NCBI GenBank assembly: GCA_045105235.1
Contig: JBGCDH010000002.1
Location: forward strand, 1-64,000
Source of the DNA: GCA-2684655 sp045105235
GTDB lineage: Bacteria; Planctomycetota; UBA1135; UBA2386
DNA length: 64,000 bases
Direction: 5' to 3'
In this document: positions 23,740 through 32,437 of the stretch, in pieces
Numbering within the stretch: position 1 is the stretch's first letter
How the letters are laid out: every line of letters starts with the position of its first letter
The notes under the pieces: model-generated
Told to the model about the DNA's origin: nothing
Seen by the model: the letters and a program-made list of their open reading frames with translations, nothing else
Databases searched by the model: none
Position numbers and translations under genes: made by a program

Positions 23740-24047
23740 GCACCAGCGAACCAGCAAGCACCACGTCGACGGATACGGGTCCCGGCAGCACCACCGGCAG
23801 CGCGCCCGCGGGCAGCGCTCCGCGCCGCAGCCGCTTCGGCCGTTTCGGCTCGCGCCGCAAGGTCGTCGAGCCCGAAGAGCCGCTCGACTACAAGAACGTC
23901 GCCTACCTCGGCAAGTTCTTGTCCGCCAACGGCCGGATCCAGTCGCGCAAGCGCTCCGGCTTCTCCGGCCAGAACCAGCGCAAGCTGGCAAACGCCATCA
24001 AGCGCGCCCGCATCATGGGCCTGCTCCCGTTCGTGGGGAGGATGTAA
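23736..24047 (+). CDS. rpsR: 30S ribosomal protein S18 with N-terminal extension
   Basis: 103 residues against the usual ~75-80. The core is PLDYKNVAYLGKFLSANGRI, QSRKRSGFSGQNQRKLANAI and KRARIMGLLPFVGRM. The first ~40 residues are an extension, first Ser/Thr/Gly-rich (STSEPASTTSTDTGPGSTTG), then basic (RRSRFGRFGSRRK). It is translationally coupled to rpsF by a 4-base overlap. It forms the S6:S18 dimer of the 30S platform. Confidence 0.93.
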   Translation: MSTSEPASTTSTDTGPGSTTGSAPAGSAPRRSRFGRFGSRRKVVEPEEPLDYKNVAYLGKFLSANGRIQSRKRSGFSGQNQRKLANAIKRARIMGLLPFVGRM

Positions 24048-24050
24048 GCA

Positions 24051-24503
24051 ATGGAACTACTGCTAAAGCAAGCTGTAGAGCATCTCGGCCGCACCGGCGA
24101 CGTCGTCGACGTCAAGCCCGGCTACGCCCGCAACTACCTCGTGCCGCGCGGCCTCGCCGTGATGGTCACGAAGGGCAACATGGCCGAAGTGCAGCGCGCC
24201 CGCGCGCAGGCGCACGCCGACGAGCAAGCCCGCGTCGAGACCCTCAAGGAACTCGCCGGCAAGCTCACCGAGGCATCGGTCACGATCGAAGGCAAGGCCA
24301 ACGAAGAGGGCCACCTGTTTGGTTCGGTCTCCGCTGCGCAGATCGCCACGGCGCTGCGTGAGAAGGACGTGCCGGTCGACGACAAGCAGGTTCGCCTGGA
24401 GAACCCGCTCAAGGAAATTGGCGTCTACGACGTGTCCGTGCACCTGCACGCCGACGTCGAAGCAGTCGTCAAGGTCTGGGTCGTCCAGCAAAAGCCAGAG
24501 TAG
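24051..24503 (+). CDS. rplI: 50S ribosomal protein L9
   Basis: 150 residues. The N-terminal domain has the family signature MELLLKQAVEHLGRTGDVVD and VKPGYARNYLVPRGLAVMVT. A long connecting helix follows (RARAQAHADEQARVETLKEL), then the C-terminal domain (GHLFGSVSAAQIATALREKD, IGVYDVSVHLHADVEAVVKV). GGAGG lies about 10 bases before the ATG, within the end of rpsR. It completes the rpsF-rpsR-rplI ribosomal protein cluster. Confidence 0.96.
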   Translation: MELLLKQAVEHLGRTGDVVDVKPGYARNYLVPRGLAVMVTKGNMAEVQRARAQAHADEQARVETLKELAGKLTEASVTIEGKANEEGHLFGSVSAAQIATALREKDVPVDDKQVRLENPLKEIGVYDVSVHLHADVEAVVKVWVVQQKPE

Positions 24504-24507
24504 GCCC

Positions 24508-24540
24508 GGGCACGCGAGCAGGTTTCGCCTGCTCGTGCCC
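24508..24540 (+). terminator. Strong hairpin between rplI and rimO
   Basis: GGGCAC (24508-24513) and GAGCAGG (24516-24522) pair with CCTGCTC (24528-24534) and GTGCCC (24535-24540): 13 base pairs, a 2-base bulge and a 5-base loop TTTCG. It starts 5 bases after the rplI stop. No T-run follows, so it may be a partial terminator or mRNA end-stabiliser. Confidence 0.5.
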
Positions 24541-24569
24541 TCGCACTCCGTTGCGCCACGAGGCCAGCC

Positions 24570-25928
24570 ATGAACGAAGCCATTCGCGTCTCAATGGTCA
24601 GCCTCGGCTGCGCCCGCAACCTCGTCGATAGCGAGGTTCTGCTGGGCCACGTTGTCGAAGAAGGCCTTCAGGTCGTCTCCGAAGCCGAAGACGCCGACGT
24701 TGTCGTTGTCAATACGTGCGGCTTCATCGAGACCGCCAAGCAGGAATCGATCGACACCATCCTGTCGGTTGCGCGCCTCAAGGAAGAGGGGCAGCTCAAG
24801 GGAGTGGTCGCGGTGGGCTGCCTGGCGCAGCGCTACGGCGAGCAGCTCGCGGAGCAGATCCCTGAGCTCGATGGCGTCTTTGGGCTGTCCGACTATTCGG
24901 GTGTGCCGAGCGTTGTGCGCAAGATCGTCAACGGCAGCGAGCGCCGCTGGGCGGCGACCGTAGATGGTGGCAAGCCCAAGGGGCCACGCAGCGACACCAA
25001 GCGCTGCCTGCTTACGCCAACCAGCTTCGCGTATCTGCGCATCTCGGAAGGCTGTGACCACACCTGCACGTTTTGCGCGATCCCTTCGATGCGCGGCCGC
25101 AACCGCAGCAAGCCGATCGACGTGCTGGTGGAAGAGGCGGAGACCTTGGCCGCGGGCGGCGTCAAAGAGCTCGTCGTCGTTGCCGAGGACAGCACGCACT
25201 ACGGCATGGACAGCGAGCGTAAGCGCCTGATCCACGTGCTGCTCGAGAAGCTCGCCGACGTCGACGGCATCGAGTGGGTCCGGCTGATGTATGCCTATCC
25301 GCATACGGTGTTGCCGGAGCTGACGACCTTCCTGCGCGAGCATCCGAAGGCCGTCAAATACCTCGATATCCCCATTCAGCACATCAGCTCCAACATGCTG
25401 CGCGCGATGAAGCGCGGCGTGAAGTCCGAGCAGGTGCGCGGCATCCTCGACCGTTTGCGCGACGAAGTTCCCGGCATCGCGGTTCGCTCGACGCTGATCA
25501 CCGGCTTTCCGGGCGAGACCGAACAGGACTTCGCCGAGCTGCAGGCGCTGGTTGGCGGCTACCGCTTCGAGCGTCTCGGCGTGTTCCCGTATTCGCGCGA
25601 AGAGGACACGCCGGCGCACGATATGGCCGATCAGGTGCCTACGGAGTTGGCCGAAGAGCGCGCCGAGCAGCTCATGCAAATGCAGCTTGGCGTCATGCGT
25701 GAGTTCCACGAGTCGAAGGTCGGCGAGACGATCGAAGTGCTGCTCGACGGCTTTGACGAGAGCGGTGAGTTTTTGGTCGGACGCAGCTACGCCGACGCTC
25801 CCGAGGTCGACGGACGTGTGCTGCTCGCCAAGGATTCGGGCCAGGTCGGCGATCTCGTGCGTGCGAAGATCACGTCTGCGGGCGACTATGAGTGGGTAGC
25901 CGAGCGAGTCGACGCCACCACCGAATAG
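24570..25928 (+). CDS. rimO: Ribosomal protein S12 methylthiotransferase RimO
   Basis: 452 residues. N-terminal methylthiotransferase domain with three cysteines (SLGCARNLVDSEVLL, VVVNTCGFIETAKQES, VAVGCLAQRYGEQL). Radical-SAM domain with the CxxxCxxC motif in GCDHTCTFCAIPSMRGRNRS, then YPHTVLPELTTFLREH, YLDIPIQHISSNMLRAMKRG, TLITGFPGETEQDF and GVFPYSREEDTPA. A C-terminal TRAM domain ends the protein (VLLDGFDESGEFLVGRSYAD). RimO adds a methylthio group to Asp of ribosomal protein S12, using two [4Fe-4S] clusters. The S12-type call over MiaB rests on the RNLVDSE and SREEDTPA segments. pgsA starts one base after its stop. Confidence 0.95.
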   Translation: MNEAIRVSMVSLGCARNLVDSEVLLGHVVEEGLQVVSEAEDADVVVVNTCGFIETAKQESIDTILSVARLKEEGQLKGVVAVGCLAQRYGEQLAEQIPELDGVFGLSDYSGVPSVVRKIVNGSERRWAATVDGGKPKGPRSDTKRCLLTPTSFAYLRISEGCDHTCTFCAIPSMRGRNRSKPIDVLVEEAETLAAGGVKELVVVAEDSTHYGMDSERKRLIHVLLEKLADVDGIEWVRLMYAYPHTVLPELTTFLREHPKAVKYLDIPIQHISSNMLRAMKRGVKSEQVRGILDRLRDEVPGIAVRSTLITGFPGETEQDFAELQALVGGYRFERLGVFPYSREEDTPAHDMADQVPTELAEERAEQLMQMQLGVMREFHESKVGETIEVLLDGFDESGEFLVGRSYADAPEVDGRVLLAKDSGQVGDLVRAKITSAGDYEWVAERVDATTE

Positions 25929-25929
25929 C

Positions 25930-26559
25930 ATGAACATCCCCAACACGATCACGATGGCCCGGTTGCTGCTGACCGTCGTCGTGTTCTTGTGCCTGCAGCT
26001 TGCGCCCGTCGGCCTCGTGAGTGCATCGAGCGGCGGGGCTCCAAGCGGCGGGGCTGCAAGCGGCGCGGTTGCCCAGGTGGACGCGACGCTGGCCTGGATC
26101 GCGTTTGCGATGTTCCTCGTCGCGGCCTTCTCCGACTTCCTCGACGGCTACCTCGCGCGCAAGTGGAACATGGTGACGGCCTTCGGCCGCATCGCCGACC
26201 CGTTTGCCGACAAGATCCTGATCTCGGGCACGCTGATCATGCTGCTGCAGTTCTCGGCTGCGAGCACGGTGCTAACGCACTGGTATGTCGTCGTCGTGAT
26301 CGCCCGCGAGTTTCTGGTCACGGCGATCCGCGGCTACGTCGAGTCGACCGGCCAGGAATTCGGCGCCGACCGGCTCGGCAAGTGGAAGATGGTCTCGCAG
26401 TGCTGGACCGTCGGCGCGGTGCTGTCGATGGTCGCTGGCAGTTCGATGCTGGTTTGGGCGGCGCACGGCGGCTTCTGGGTCAGTCTGGCGCTGACCGTCG
26501 TCAGCGGCCTCAACTACGTCTTGAAGGCGCGCAAGCTGATTGTGGGGACGGGAATCTAG
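25930..26559 (+). CDS. pgsA: CDP-diacylglycerol--glycerol-3-phosphate 3-phosphatidyltransferase
   Basis: 209 residues. Begins MNIPNTITMARLLLTVVVFL, the family start. The CDP-alcohol phosphotransferase motif D-G-x2-A-R-x8-G-x3-D-x3-D is seen in the segment SDFLDGYLARKWNMVTAFGR followed by IADPFADKIL. There are several membrane helices. An odd Ser/Gly/Ala repeat (SSGGAPSGGAASGAV) fills the loop after the first helix. The enzyme makes phosphatidylglycerol phosphate in the inner membrane; the phosphatase PgpA is encoded by the next gene, so the two steps are adjacent. Confidence 0.94.
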   Translation: MNIPNTITMARLLLTVVVFLCLQLAPVGLVSASSGGAPSGGAASGAVAQVDATLAWIAFAMFLVAAFSDFLDGYLARKWNMVTAFGRIADPFADKILISGTLIMLLQFSAASTVLTHWYVVVVIAREFLVTAIRGYVESTGQEFGADRLGKWKMVSQCWTVGAVLSMVAGSSMLVWAAHGGFWVSLALTVVSGLNYVLKARKLIVGTGI

Positions 26560-26563
26560 AGCG

Positions 26564-27139
26564 ATGAGCGAGACAGCCAAGAAGACCTACCCGCTCGATC
26601 CCGTTCGCTGGTTTCTGATCACCAGCGGGGGCCTCGGCATGTCGCCGTTCGCGCCCGGCACGGTCGGCACCTTTGGCGGCGTGGGGCTCGCGGTTTTGCT
26701 GCAGTGGGCCATGCCCGGTCGCTACATCCTCGCTTGGGGCATCGCGGCGGCCGTGCTCTTCGTGTGGGGCTCGCTGCAGTCCGACTACGTCGCGCGCACG
26801 TGGCCCAAGAAGGACCCCGGCGCCTACGTCCTGGATGAGGTCGTTGGCCACCTCGTGACCTTGATCGTCTTTGCCCTGCTCGCGCAGCGCGTGGCGACGG
26901 CGGGCGGCGGCGATGGCGGCGATGGCGCCGGCGGCATCTTGGCCTCGAGCTGGGCCGTCAGCCCGCTTGCGCACGCCGGTGCATTCTTCTGGTTCCGCGT
27001 GTTTGACGTGCTCAAGCTGCAGCCCTGCAAGTGGTTGGAAGGGCTGCCGGGCGCCTGGGGGATCATGGCGGACGACCAGGTGGCGGGCGTCTACGCCGGC
27101 GTGGCCCTGTGGCTGACGCTGCCGATTGTGGCGGGCTGA
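26564..27139 (+). CDS. pgpA: Phosphatidylglycerophosphatase A
   Basis: 191 residues from ATG 26564. Motifs of the PgpA family: GLGMSPFAPGTVGTFGG, YVLDEVVGHLVTL (the Asp-Glu metal site) and FRVFDVLKLQPCKWLEGLPG with GIMADDQVAGVYAG. It removes phosphate from phosphatidylglycerol phosphate in the inner membrane, the step after PgsA. A Gly/Asp-rich loop (TAGGGDGGDGAGGI) lies between the motifs. The last codons and the stop TGA lie inside the 10-bp tandem repeat that follows. Confidence 0.92.
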   Translation: MSETAKKTYPLDPVRWFLITSGGLGMSPFAPGTVGTFGGVGLAVLLQWAMPGRYILAWGIAAAVLFVWGSLQSDYVARTWPKKDPGAYVLDEVVGHLVTLIVFALLAQRVATAGGGDGGDGAGGILASSWAVSPLAHAGAFFWFRVFDVLKLQPCKWLEGLPGAWGIMADDQVAGVYAGVALWLTLPIVAG

Positions 27140-27220
27140 GGCGGCCTGCGGCGGCCTGCGGCGGGCTGGGGCGGCCTGCGGCGGGCTGGGGCGGGCTGGG
27201 GCGGGCTGAGGCGGCCTGCG
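27131..27220. repeat. 10-bp tandem repeat, nine units, overlapping the end of pgpA
   Basis: Nine consecutive decamers of two kinds, GCGGGCTGGG (or GCGGGCTGAG) and GCGGCCTGCG, in near alternation. The first unit contains the pgpA stop codon TGA at 27137-27139; the array then fills most of the gap to the next gene. Confidence 0.85.
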
Positions 27221-27318
27221 GCTGGCGACCTGGCTTGCAGCCAGCTCGGCCGCCAAGCGCAATCCTGGCGAGCGGCTACGCTGGCGACGTTACCCGTGGG
27301 GACCCGAGAAGGAACGTC

Positions 27319-30300
27319 ATGCGCACAACCATCCGCCGTTATCCGTTGGAATCGCAGATCTCTCTGGTCGCGAGCTTCTTGCTCGTTGCCTGTGCCGCAG
27401 GTGCTGTCGTAGGGCTGTCTACGGCTGTCGGTGCGCAGACTCTGTTGCGGGACTTCAACACGACGCCGAAAGGCGTTGCCAGCAGCTCTTGGTCGTCGCC
27501 CTTGGCCGTGGCCAGCAATGGCCGCGCGCTGTTTGCCGCCCAGGCCGGAGTCTACGGCGAGGAACTCTGGTCCACGGATGGCACGTATGCGGGCACCGAG
27601 CTGCTTGCGGACATCCAGGTCGGCTACCAGGGGTCGAGCCCGAGGGCTTCTGCGACGCTGCCCTCGGGGCTCGTTCTGTTTGTGGCTTGGACCAGCCAGT
27701 TCGGTCACGAGCTGTGGCGAACGGACGGCACGTCGAGCGGCACGGTGCTGGTGCGCGACATCGCGCCCGGCCCCTCGAGCTCGTCGATCGTGAGTCTGAT
27801 GGTGGTTGGCAACCAGGTCGCGTTTTTTGCCACGGACTTCTTCCATGGCGTGGAGCTTTGGCGCAGCGATGGCACGACCGCCGGCACCGCCATGGTGCGC
27901 GACATCCATCCACTTGGCGGCGTACACGACGGCAGTGGCGAGCTGGCTCTCTTAGGCACCAGCGAGGTCCTCTTCGGCGTGCGCGGCGGCGGCGGCGTTT
28001 GGGAGCTCTGGCGATCCGACCTGACGTTGGCTGGCACCACCAAGGTCGACGATTTGCCGCCCGCCGCTCCATGGGTGGGGCCGACTGCGATGCGGTCGCT
28101 TGGGGCGCGCGTGCTGTTTGCATACGACCCGACCGGGCCGGGAGGAGTGCAGGCTTGGGCCTCTGACGGCACGGCGGCCAATACGTTCGCCCTCGGGGTC
28201 TCGCCGCGCACCGAGTTCCAGGTTGTCGGTGCACGCGCCTTCTTTGAGGGGTCTGATCGCGAACTCTGGGTTACGGATGGCACGGCGACAGGTTCGCGAC
28301 TTGCCGTCGATCTGACGCCTGCTAGCAGTGACGATTCGATGCCGGCGTTTGTGGGCGCGATTGGCAATAGGGTTGTGTTCTCGGCGTTTCGCGCCGGCGG
28401 TCGCCGGCTATACGCAAGCGACGGCACGCTGGCCGGCACACAGCTGCTCGCGAACGTCGAAGCAGCGACCAGCGTCGCGGGCCGCGTCGATGCCGGCGTT
28501 TCTAGCGGGGGCTTTCTCTGGTTTGAAGGAGTCCGCGATGGTCAGAAAGAGCTGTGGCGAACCGACGGCACAGTCGCGGGCACCGTCTTCGTGAATCAAG
28601 TCGAGTCGCGCGAGTTCTTGCCGTTTCAAAACGGCGTGCTGTTCCAAGGAGCCGACTTGGCCAACGGCGCGGAGCTGTGGGCTGCGGATGCGGCGGGCGC
28701 GCGGATTGTGTGTGATCTAACGCGCGAGGCGTTGACCTTTGGCTCCTCCGTTGACGTCCTTGCGACCTTTCGCGATCAGGTTGTGTTGCGTGCAGCTGGC
28801 GATGCCGGCCAGCAGTTTTGGTTGACCGATGGCACGCCGGCGAACACCCGGCCGATTAGCTCATTTCCGTCCGGAGGTGTTTCGTTTTCACTCCATGCGA
28901 CCTCGACCGACGACTACCTGTTTCTGCAGGCGTTTTCGTCGGCCTTGCCGCATGAGGTGATGGTCTTCGGCAGCTCTGGTGTGCTGGAAGTGCTGCCGAT
29001 CTCGACCAACTACCCGGGCTTTCAAAGCCGCATGCTGCAGCCGGTCGCGCTGCGCAACCAGGTTGTTTTTGCCGGCGGCACGCCCAACGAAGGCATCGAG
29101 CCCTGGATTTCCGACGGCACGCTTGCGGGAACACGGCCGATTCTCGATTTGCGGGTTGGTGCGGGTCACGGCTGCTTTGGCGCGTTCTACACCTGGCGCG
29201 ATCGGGTCTACTTCTTGGGCAAGACCAGTGCGGCCGGCAGTGAACCCTGGTCGACGGATGGCACGGCGGCCGGTACTTCGCTGGTTGTCGACAGTCAGCC
29301 GGGCACAGCGGGCGTCTCGAGCATCTTGTGGATTCCAACTCCCGAACTGTTGTTCTTCCGCATGTCAGGTGGTTCGTCGCCCGCGAACCTGCTTTGGCGA
29401 ACGGACGGCACGGCTGCGGGCACGTATTCGCTCGACCTCACCAGCTTGGGAGTGATGAGCCTTGGGGACGTCCACCCGGTGGATGGCGAATTGGTCTTCT
29501 CCTTCTGGGATGGCAGCGCGAACCGCATTGCGCGCACCGACGGCACGCTTGCCGGCACGCAGATCCTGTCCCAGCCAACCGGCGTGCAAGGCTTCACTCG
29601 TATCCGTGACGATCTGCTGCTTACACCCGTCTTCAATGGTGTTGGCTATGAATACTGGGTTACGGACGGCACCGTGGCCGGCACGCAGAGCCTCGGCGCC
29701 GCCTTCGCTGGCGGCGTCGGATCCTTCTTGGCATCGCCGGCTCGAGATACCGCCGTTCTGAGCATTGACGATCCGGTCTTCGGCCAAGAGCTATTCGCGA
29801 CGGACGGCACGGTGGCGGGCTCGCGCCTGCTGTTCGACTTCGCGCCGGGCAACAGCTTTGTTTCGCAGCTGACGAGAGCGGGCACGCGAGTCGTCTTCAT
29901 CGGAGATGACGGCATCCACGGCCGCGAGCTATTCGCGTTTGACCTATCGCTTCTGCAGGACGAGGCGGTCGCCACCTACGGCTATGGCTGCGCGGCTCTT
30001 GGCGCATCGCCGCCGACGCTCGCGGTAGCGGGCGACGCCAATGCGAGCGGCTCTGCCGTCGACCTGATCGTCGAAGGAGGCCTGCCCAACGCAGCCGTGC
30101 TGTTTGGCCTGGCCGAAGAGGGCGACGCCGTTGCCGTGCCCGGCAGCGCCTGCCGCGTCTGGCTCGCGGGCGCGCCGACGGTCGTGTTCGCGACGGCCGA
30201 TGCGCAGGGACGCGCGAGCCTTGCCGTGCCGGTGACGCCGGCGCTGTTTGGCGCGCGCTTTGTGGCGCAGGGATTCGCCGTAGATCCGGCCGGGCCGCTG

Positions 30301-30351
30301 CTCGGTTTCCTGGCGGCGACGGCGGGGCTCGAGGTGGTGCTCGGTCCCTAG
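27319..30351 (+). CDS. Secreted ELWxxDGT-repeat protein
   Basis: 1010 residues from ATG 27319, with AAGGA about 6 bases upstream. Residues 1-40 are a basic stretch and hydrophobic core of a signal peptide (LLVACAAGAVVGLSTAVGAQ). The body has about 16 copies of a ~45-residue unit centred on ELWRTDGT-x-x-GT-x-LV, with Leu or Phe-rich strands between, which probably stack as beta-propeller blades. A few copies are degenerate (RLYASDGTLAGT, RIARTDGTLAGT). The last ~130 residues (YGYGCAALGASPPTLAVAG, then GSACRVWLAGAP) are a C-terminal sandwich domain like that of other secreted proteins here. Role unknown; probably cell-surface or adhesive. Confidence 0.85.
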   Translation: MRTTIRRYPLESQISLVASFLLVACAAGAVVGLSTAVGAQTLLRDFNTTPKGVASSSWSSPLAVASNGRALFAAQAGVYGEELWSTDGTYAGTELLADIQVGYQGSSPRASATLPSGLVLFVAWTSQFGHELWRTDGTSSGTVLVRDIAPGPSSSSIVSLMVVGNQVAFFATDFFHGVELWRSDGTTAGTAMVRDIHPLGGVHDGSGELALLGTSEVLFGVRGGGGVWELWRSDLTLAGTTKVDDLPPAAPWVGPTAMRSLGARVLFAYDPTGPGGVQAWASDGTAANTFALGVSPRTEFQVVGARAFFEGSDRELWVTDGTATGSRLAVDLTPASSDDSMPAFVGAIGNRVVFSAFRAGGRRLYASDGTLAGTQLLANVEAATSVAGRVDAGVSSGGFLWFEGVRDGQKELWRTDGTVAGTVFVNQVESREFLPFQNGVLFQGADLANGAELWAADAAGARIVCDLTREALTFGSSVDVLATFRDQVVLRAAGDAGQQFWLTDGTPANTRPISSFPSGGVSFSLHATSTDDYLFLQAFSSALPHEVMVFGSSGVLEVLPISTNYPGFQSRMLQPVALRNQVVFAGGTPNEGIEPWISDGTLAGTRPILDLRVGAGHGCFGAFYTWRDRVYFLGKTSAAGSEPWSTDGTAAGTSLVVDSQPGTAGVSSILWIPTPELLFFRMSGGSSPANLLWRTDGTAAGTYSLDLTSLGVMSLGDVHPVDGELVFSFWDGSANRIARTDGTLAGTQILSQPTGVQGFTRIRDDLLLTPVFNGVGYEYWVTDGTVAGTQSLGAAFAGGVGSFLASPARDTAVLSIDDPVFGQELFATDGTVAGSRLLFDFAPGNSFVSQLTRAGTRVVFIGDDGIHGRELFAFDLSLLQDEAVATYGYGCAALGASPPTLAVAGDANASGSAVDLIVEGGLPNAAVLFGLAEEGDAVAVPGSACRVWLAGAPTVVFATADAQGRASLAVPVTPALFGARFVAQGFAVDPAGPLLGFLAATAGLEVVLGP

Positions 30352-30520
30352 CAATTGGTGTCGCGATCGCGCGCTGACGGTCCAGCGAGTCGTTCCGCTG
30401 GTGCTGCGAAGTCCAGGGCGGAAACACTGTCGAAATCTGGCTACGCCCGCTGCGGGGTAGCGTAGTGGCAGTCGCACTGGCCGCTCCAACGCGGCGCCTC
30501 CGCGCCCCCACACGGATCCC

Positions 30521-32299
30521 ATGAACGTTGCCCATCAAGTCATTCTGTCGATTGCCGCAGCGAGCAGCCTCGCCGCCCAGCAGCAAGGCGCACAGTCAGC
30601 TGCCGAGTTCCGCAGCTACGTCGCGAGCAAGATGCCGAATCTTAGTGAGGCCATGCTCAAGCAGATTGCGGACCGCGTCGACAAGAACGGGGACGGCACC
30701 GTCGACGGCGATGAGTTTGCGGGCCGAATGGCGGCGATCCGTGCGGTGATGTCCGGCGAGCCGGCGCCCGCGCCCGCTTCGGCGGCTGTTCCTTCCGGCG
30801 AAGCCGAGGTCCAGAACTACCTCGATCGTGAGCCCACCAAGATCCCGCCGCTGACGCCCGATGATGGTGCGACGATCCTGCTGATCGCTGGCGACGAACT
30901 CGCCGAAGCGTGGATTCCGTTCGCGACGTGGAAGACGCAGCAAGGCCGCGCGACCAAGATCGTCACTGTTCGCGAGATCGCGCGTGGCTACGAAGCGGCC
31001 TCCATCCAAGAGAAAATTCGGCTCTGCGTTCGACAGCACATCGAGCAGCACGGCACGCGCTGGGTGGTGCTTGGCGGCGACAGTGAGCCGGGTGGTGGCT
31101 CTGTTCCGGGCGGCCACACGACCTACCACGACCAGGAACCCGACGGCATCCCAACCGACATCGTCTACCTGAGCCCGAGCAACTGGGACGCCGATGGCGA
31201 CGGCCGCTTTGGCGAATGGGAAGACGACCGCGAAGCGATCACGTATCCCGACGGCAAGGTGGGGCTCGGCCGGATCCCGGTTCGCACCATCGAAGACGTG
31301 GCCCATTTCACGGCCAAGGTGCGCGCCTACGAGTCGAAGTACCCGGCGGACGACTTTGCCAAGCGCATGCTCTTCACCAGCACCGAGCCGATGGCGACGC
31401 CAAAGGTGCGCGCAAGCTGGGATCGCTACCTCGAGCCGAAGTGGCGCGGTCAACTGCAGCGCTACGAAGCGGCCGCGAGCGGCGAACAGGCGGAAACGAA
31501 GCTGCCGACGGTCGCGCGCGTGCAGGCAGCCTTGAGTGAGCGCACGGCGAGCAAGCTCCATATCCACGGGCATGGCACGATCGGTGCTTGGCAGCTAAGC
31601 GATGACGACTTCACGCAGGCGCACGTCCTCGAACTCAAACAGGCCGATGTCTACCCATTGATCACGACGGTTTCGTGCAACACCGGCGAGTACGACTCGG
31701 CGCGCGACCCGTCGATTGTCGAGTCGATGCTGCGTGCGCCGGGTGCGGGCAGCGTGGCGATCGTTGCCCCGATCCGAACCGGCAAGATGCACTTCCACAA
31801 TCCATCGATCGACTTCGAGCTGATGACCAGCGAGGGCAAGCTCGACGGCACGACGATGCTGGAGACCCGCTACTGGAGCGAGGGGCTCAGCAAGCAACGG
31901 ACAACGGGCGAAGCGCTGATGGCGGCGAAAGCGCAGATGGCCGATGAGGCCCGCAAGACCGGCTCCTACCACCTTTGCATTTGTGAAATCAATCTGCTCG
32001 GCGACCCCACGCTCGATTTCCGTGCCGAGGCGCCGCGCACGCCGGTGCTCAAGGCGCCGGCGACGCTCGCGGCCGGCAAGCAAAGCGTGACGGTGACGAC
32101 CGGCGCGCCAGGAGCATGGGTTTGCCTCTATCAGGGCAACAAGCTGCACGCCGTCCAGCGCGTGGGCGAAGGTGGCGGCGCGCGCTTTGAAGTCGACGTT
32201 GCGGCTGGTTTGCCCGTGCTCTGCACGGTCGCCGGAGCCAACTGGAACACGCAGAGCCAGCAGATCGAGGTGGCCACGGGCGGCGAATCGCCTCGCTGA
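30521..32299 (+). CDS. Gingipain-type (C25 family) cysteine peptidase with EF-hands
   Basis: 592 residues. A short signal peptide ends near SLAAQQQ. Residues ~54-66 form a canonical EF-hand loop (DKNGDGTVDGDEF); a second calcium loop is DADGDGRFGEWEDD near ~225. The peptidase domain starts at ~118 (ILLIAGDELAEAWIPFATWK) with RWVVLGGDSEPGGGS, PTDIVYLSPSNWD and GLGRIPVRT. Catalytic residues fit C25: His in KLHIHGHGTIG (~348) and Cys in ITTVSCNTGEYDS (~386). LLGDPTLDF closes the domain, as in this family. A C-terminal Ig-like part follows. It would cut proteins outside the cytoplasm. It stands alone. Confidence 0.87.
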   Translation: MNVAHQVILSIAAASSLAAQQQGAQSAAEFRSYVASKMPNLSEAMLKQIADRVDKNGDGTVDGDEFAGRMAAIRAVMSGEPAPAPASAAVPSGEAEVQNYLDREPTKIPPLTPDDGATILLIAGDELAEAWIPFATWKTQQGRATKIVTVREIARGYEAASIQEKIRLCVRQHIEQHGTRWVVLGGDSEPGGGSVPGGHTTYHDQEPDGIPTDIVYLSPSNWDADGDGRFGEWEDDREAITYPDGKVGLGRIPVRTIEDVAHFTAKVRAYESKYPADDFAKRMLFTSTEPMATPKVRASWDRYLEPKWRGQLQRYEAAASGEQAETKLPTVARVQAALSERTASKLHIHGHGTIGAWQLSDDDFTQAHVLELKQADVYPLITTVSCNTGEYDSARDPSIVESMLRAPGAGSVAIVAPIRTGKMHFHNPSIDFELMTSEGKLDGTTMLETRYWSEGLSKQRTTGEALMAAKAQMADEARKTGSYHLCICEINLLGDPTLDFRAEAPRTPVLKAPATLAAGKQSVTVTTGAPGAWVCLYQGNKLHAVQRVGEGGGARFEVDVAAGLPVLCTVAGANWNTQSQQIEVATGGESPR

Positions 32300-32437
32300 T
32301 CGAAGGCTCTGACCGGATTTTCCCGGCTGAAGCGAGCGGTTTGGCACCCTGCCCAAGCGTGGCCCGGCTCCCGGTCCTCGGCCGGCAATTCTGTTCGGCC
32401 ACGTGACGTGGCTGGACCAGCCCGTCATGATGCTGCC

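Noticed and set aside
24591..25952. A 453-codon minus-strand frame opposite rimO
   Set aside because: RimO is complete with its CxxxCxxC motif on the plus strand; the antisense frame shows no motif.
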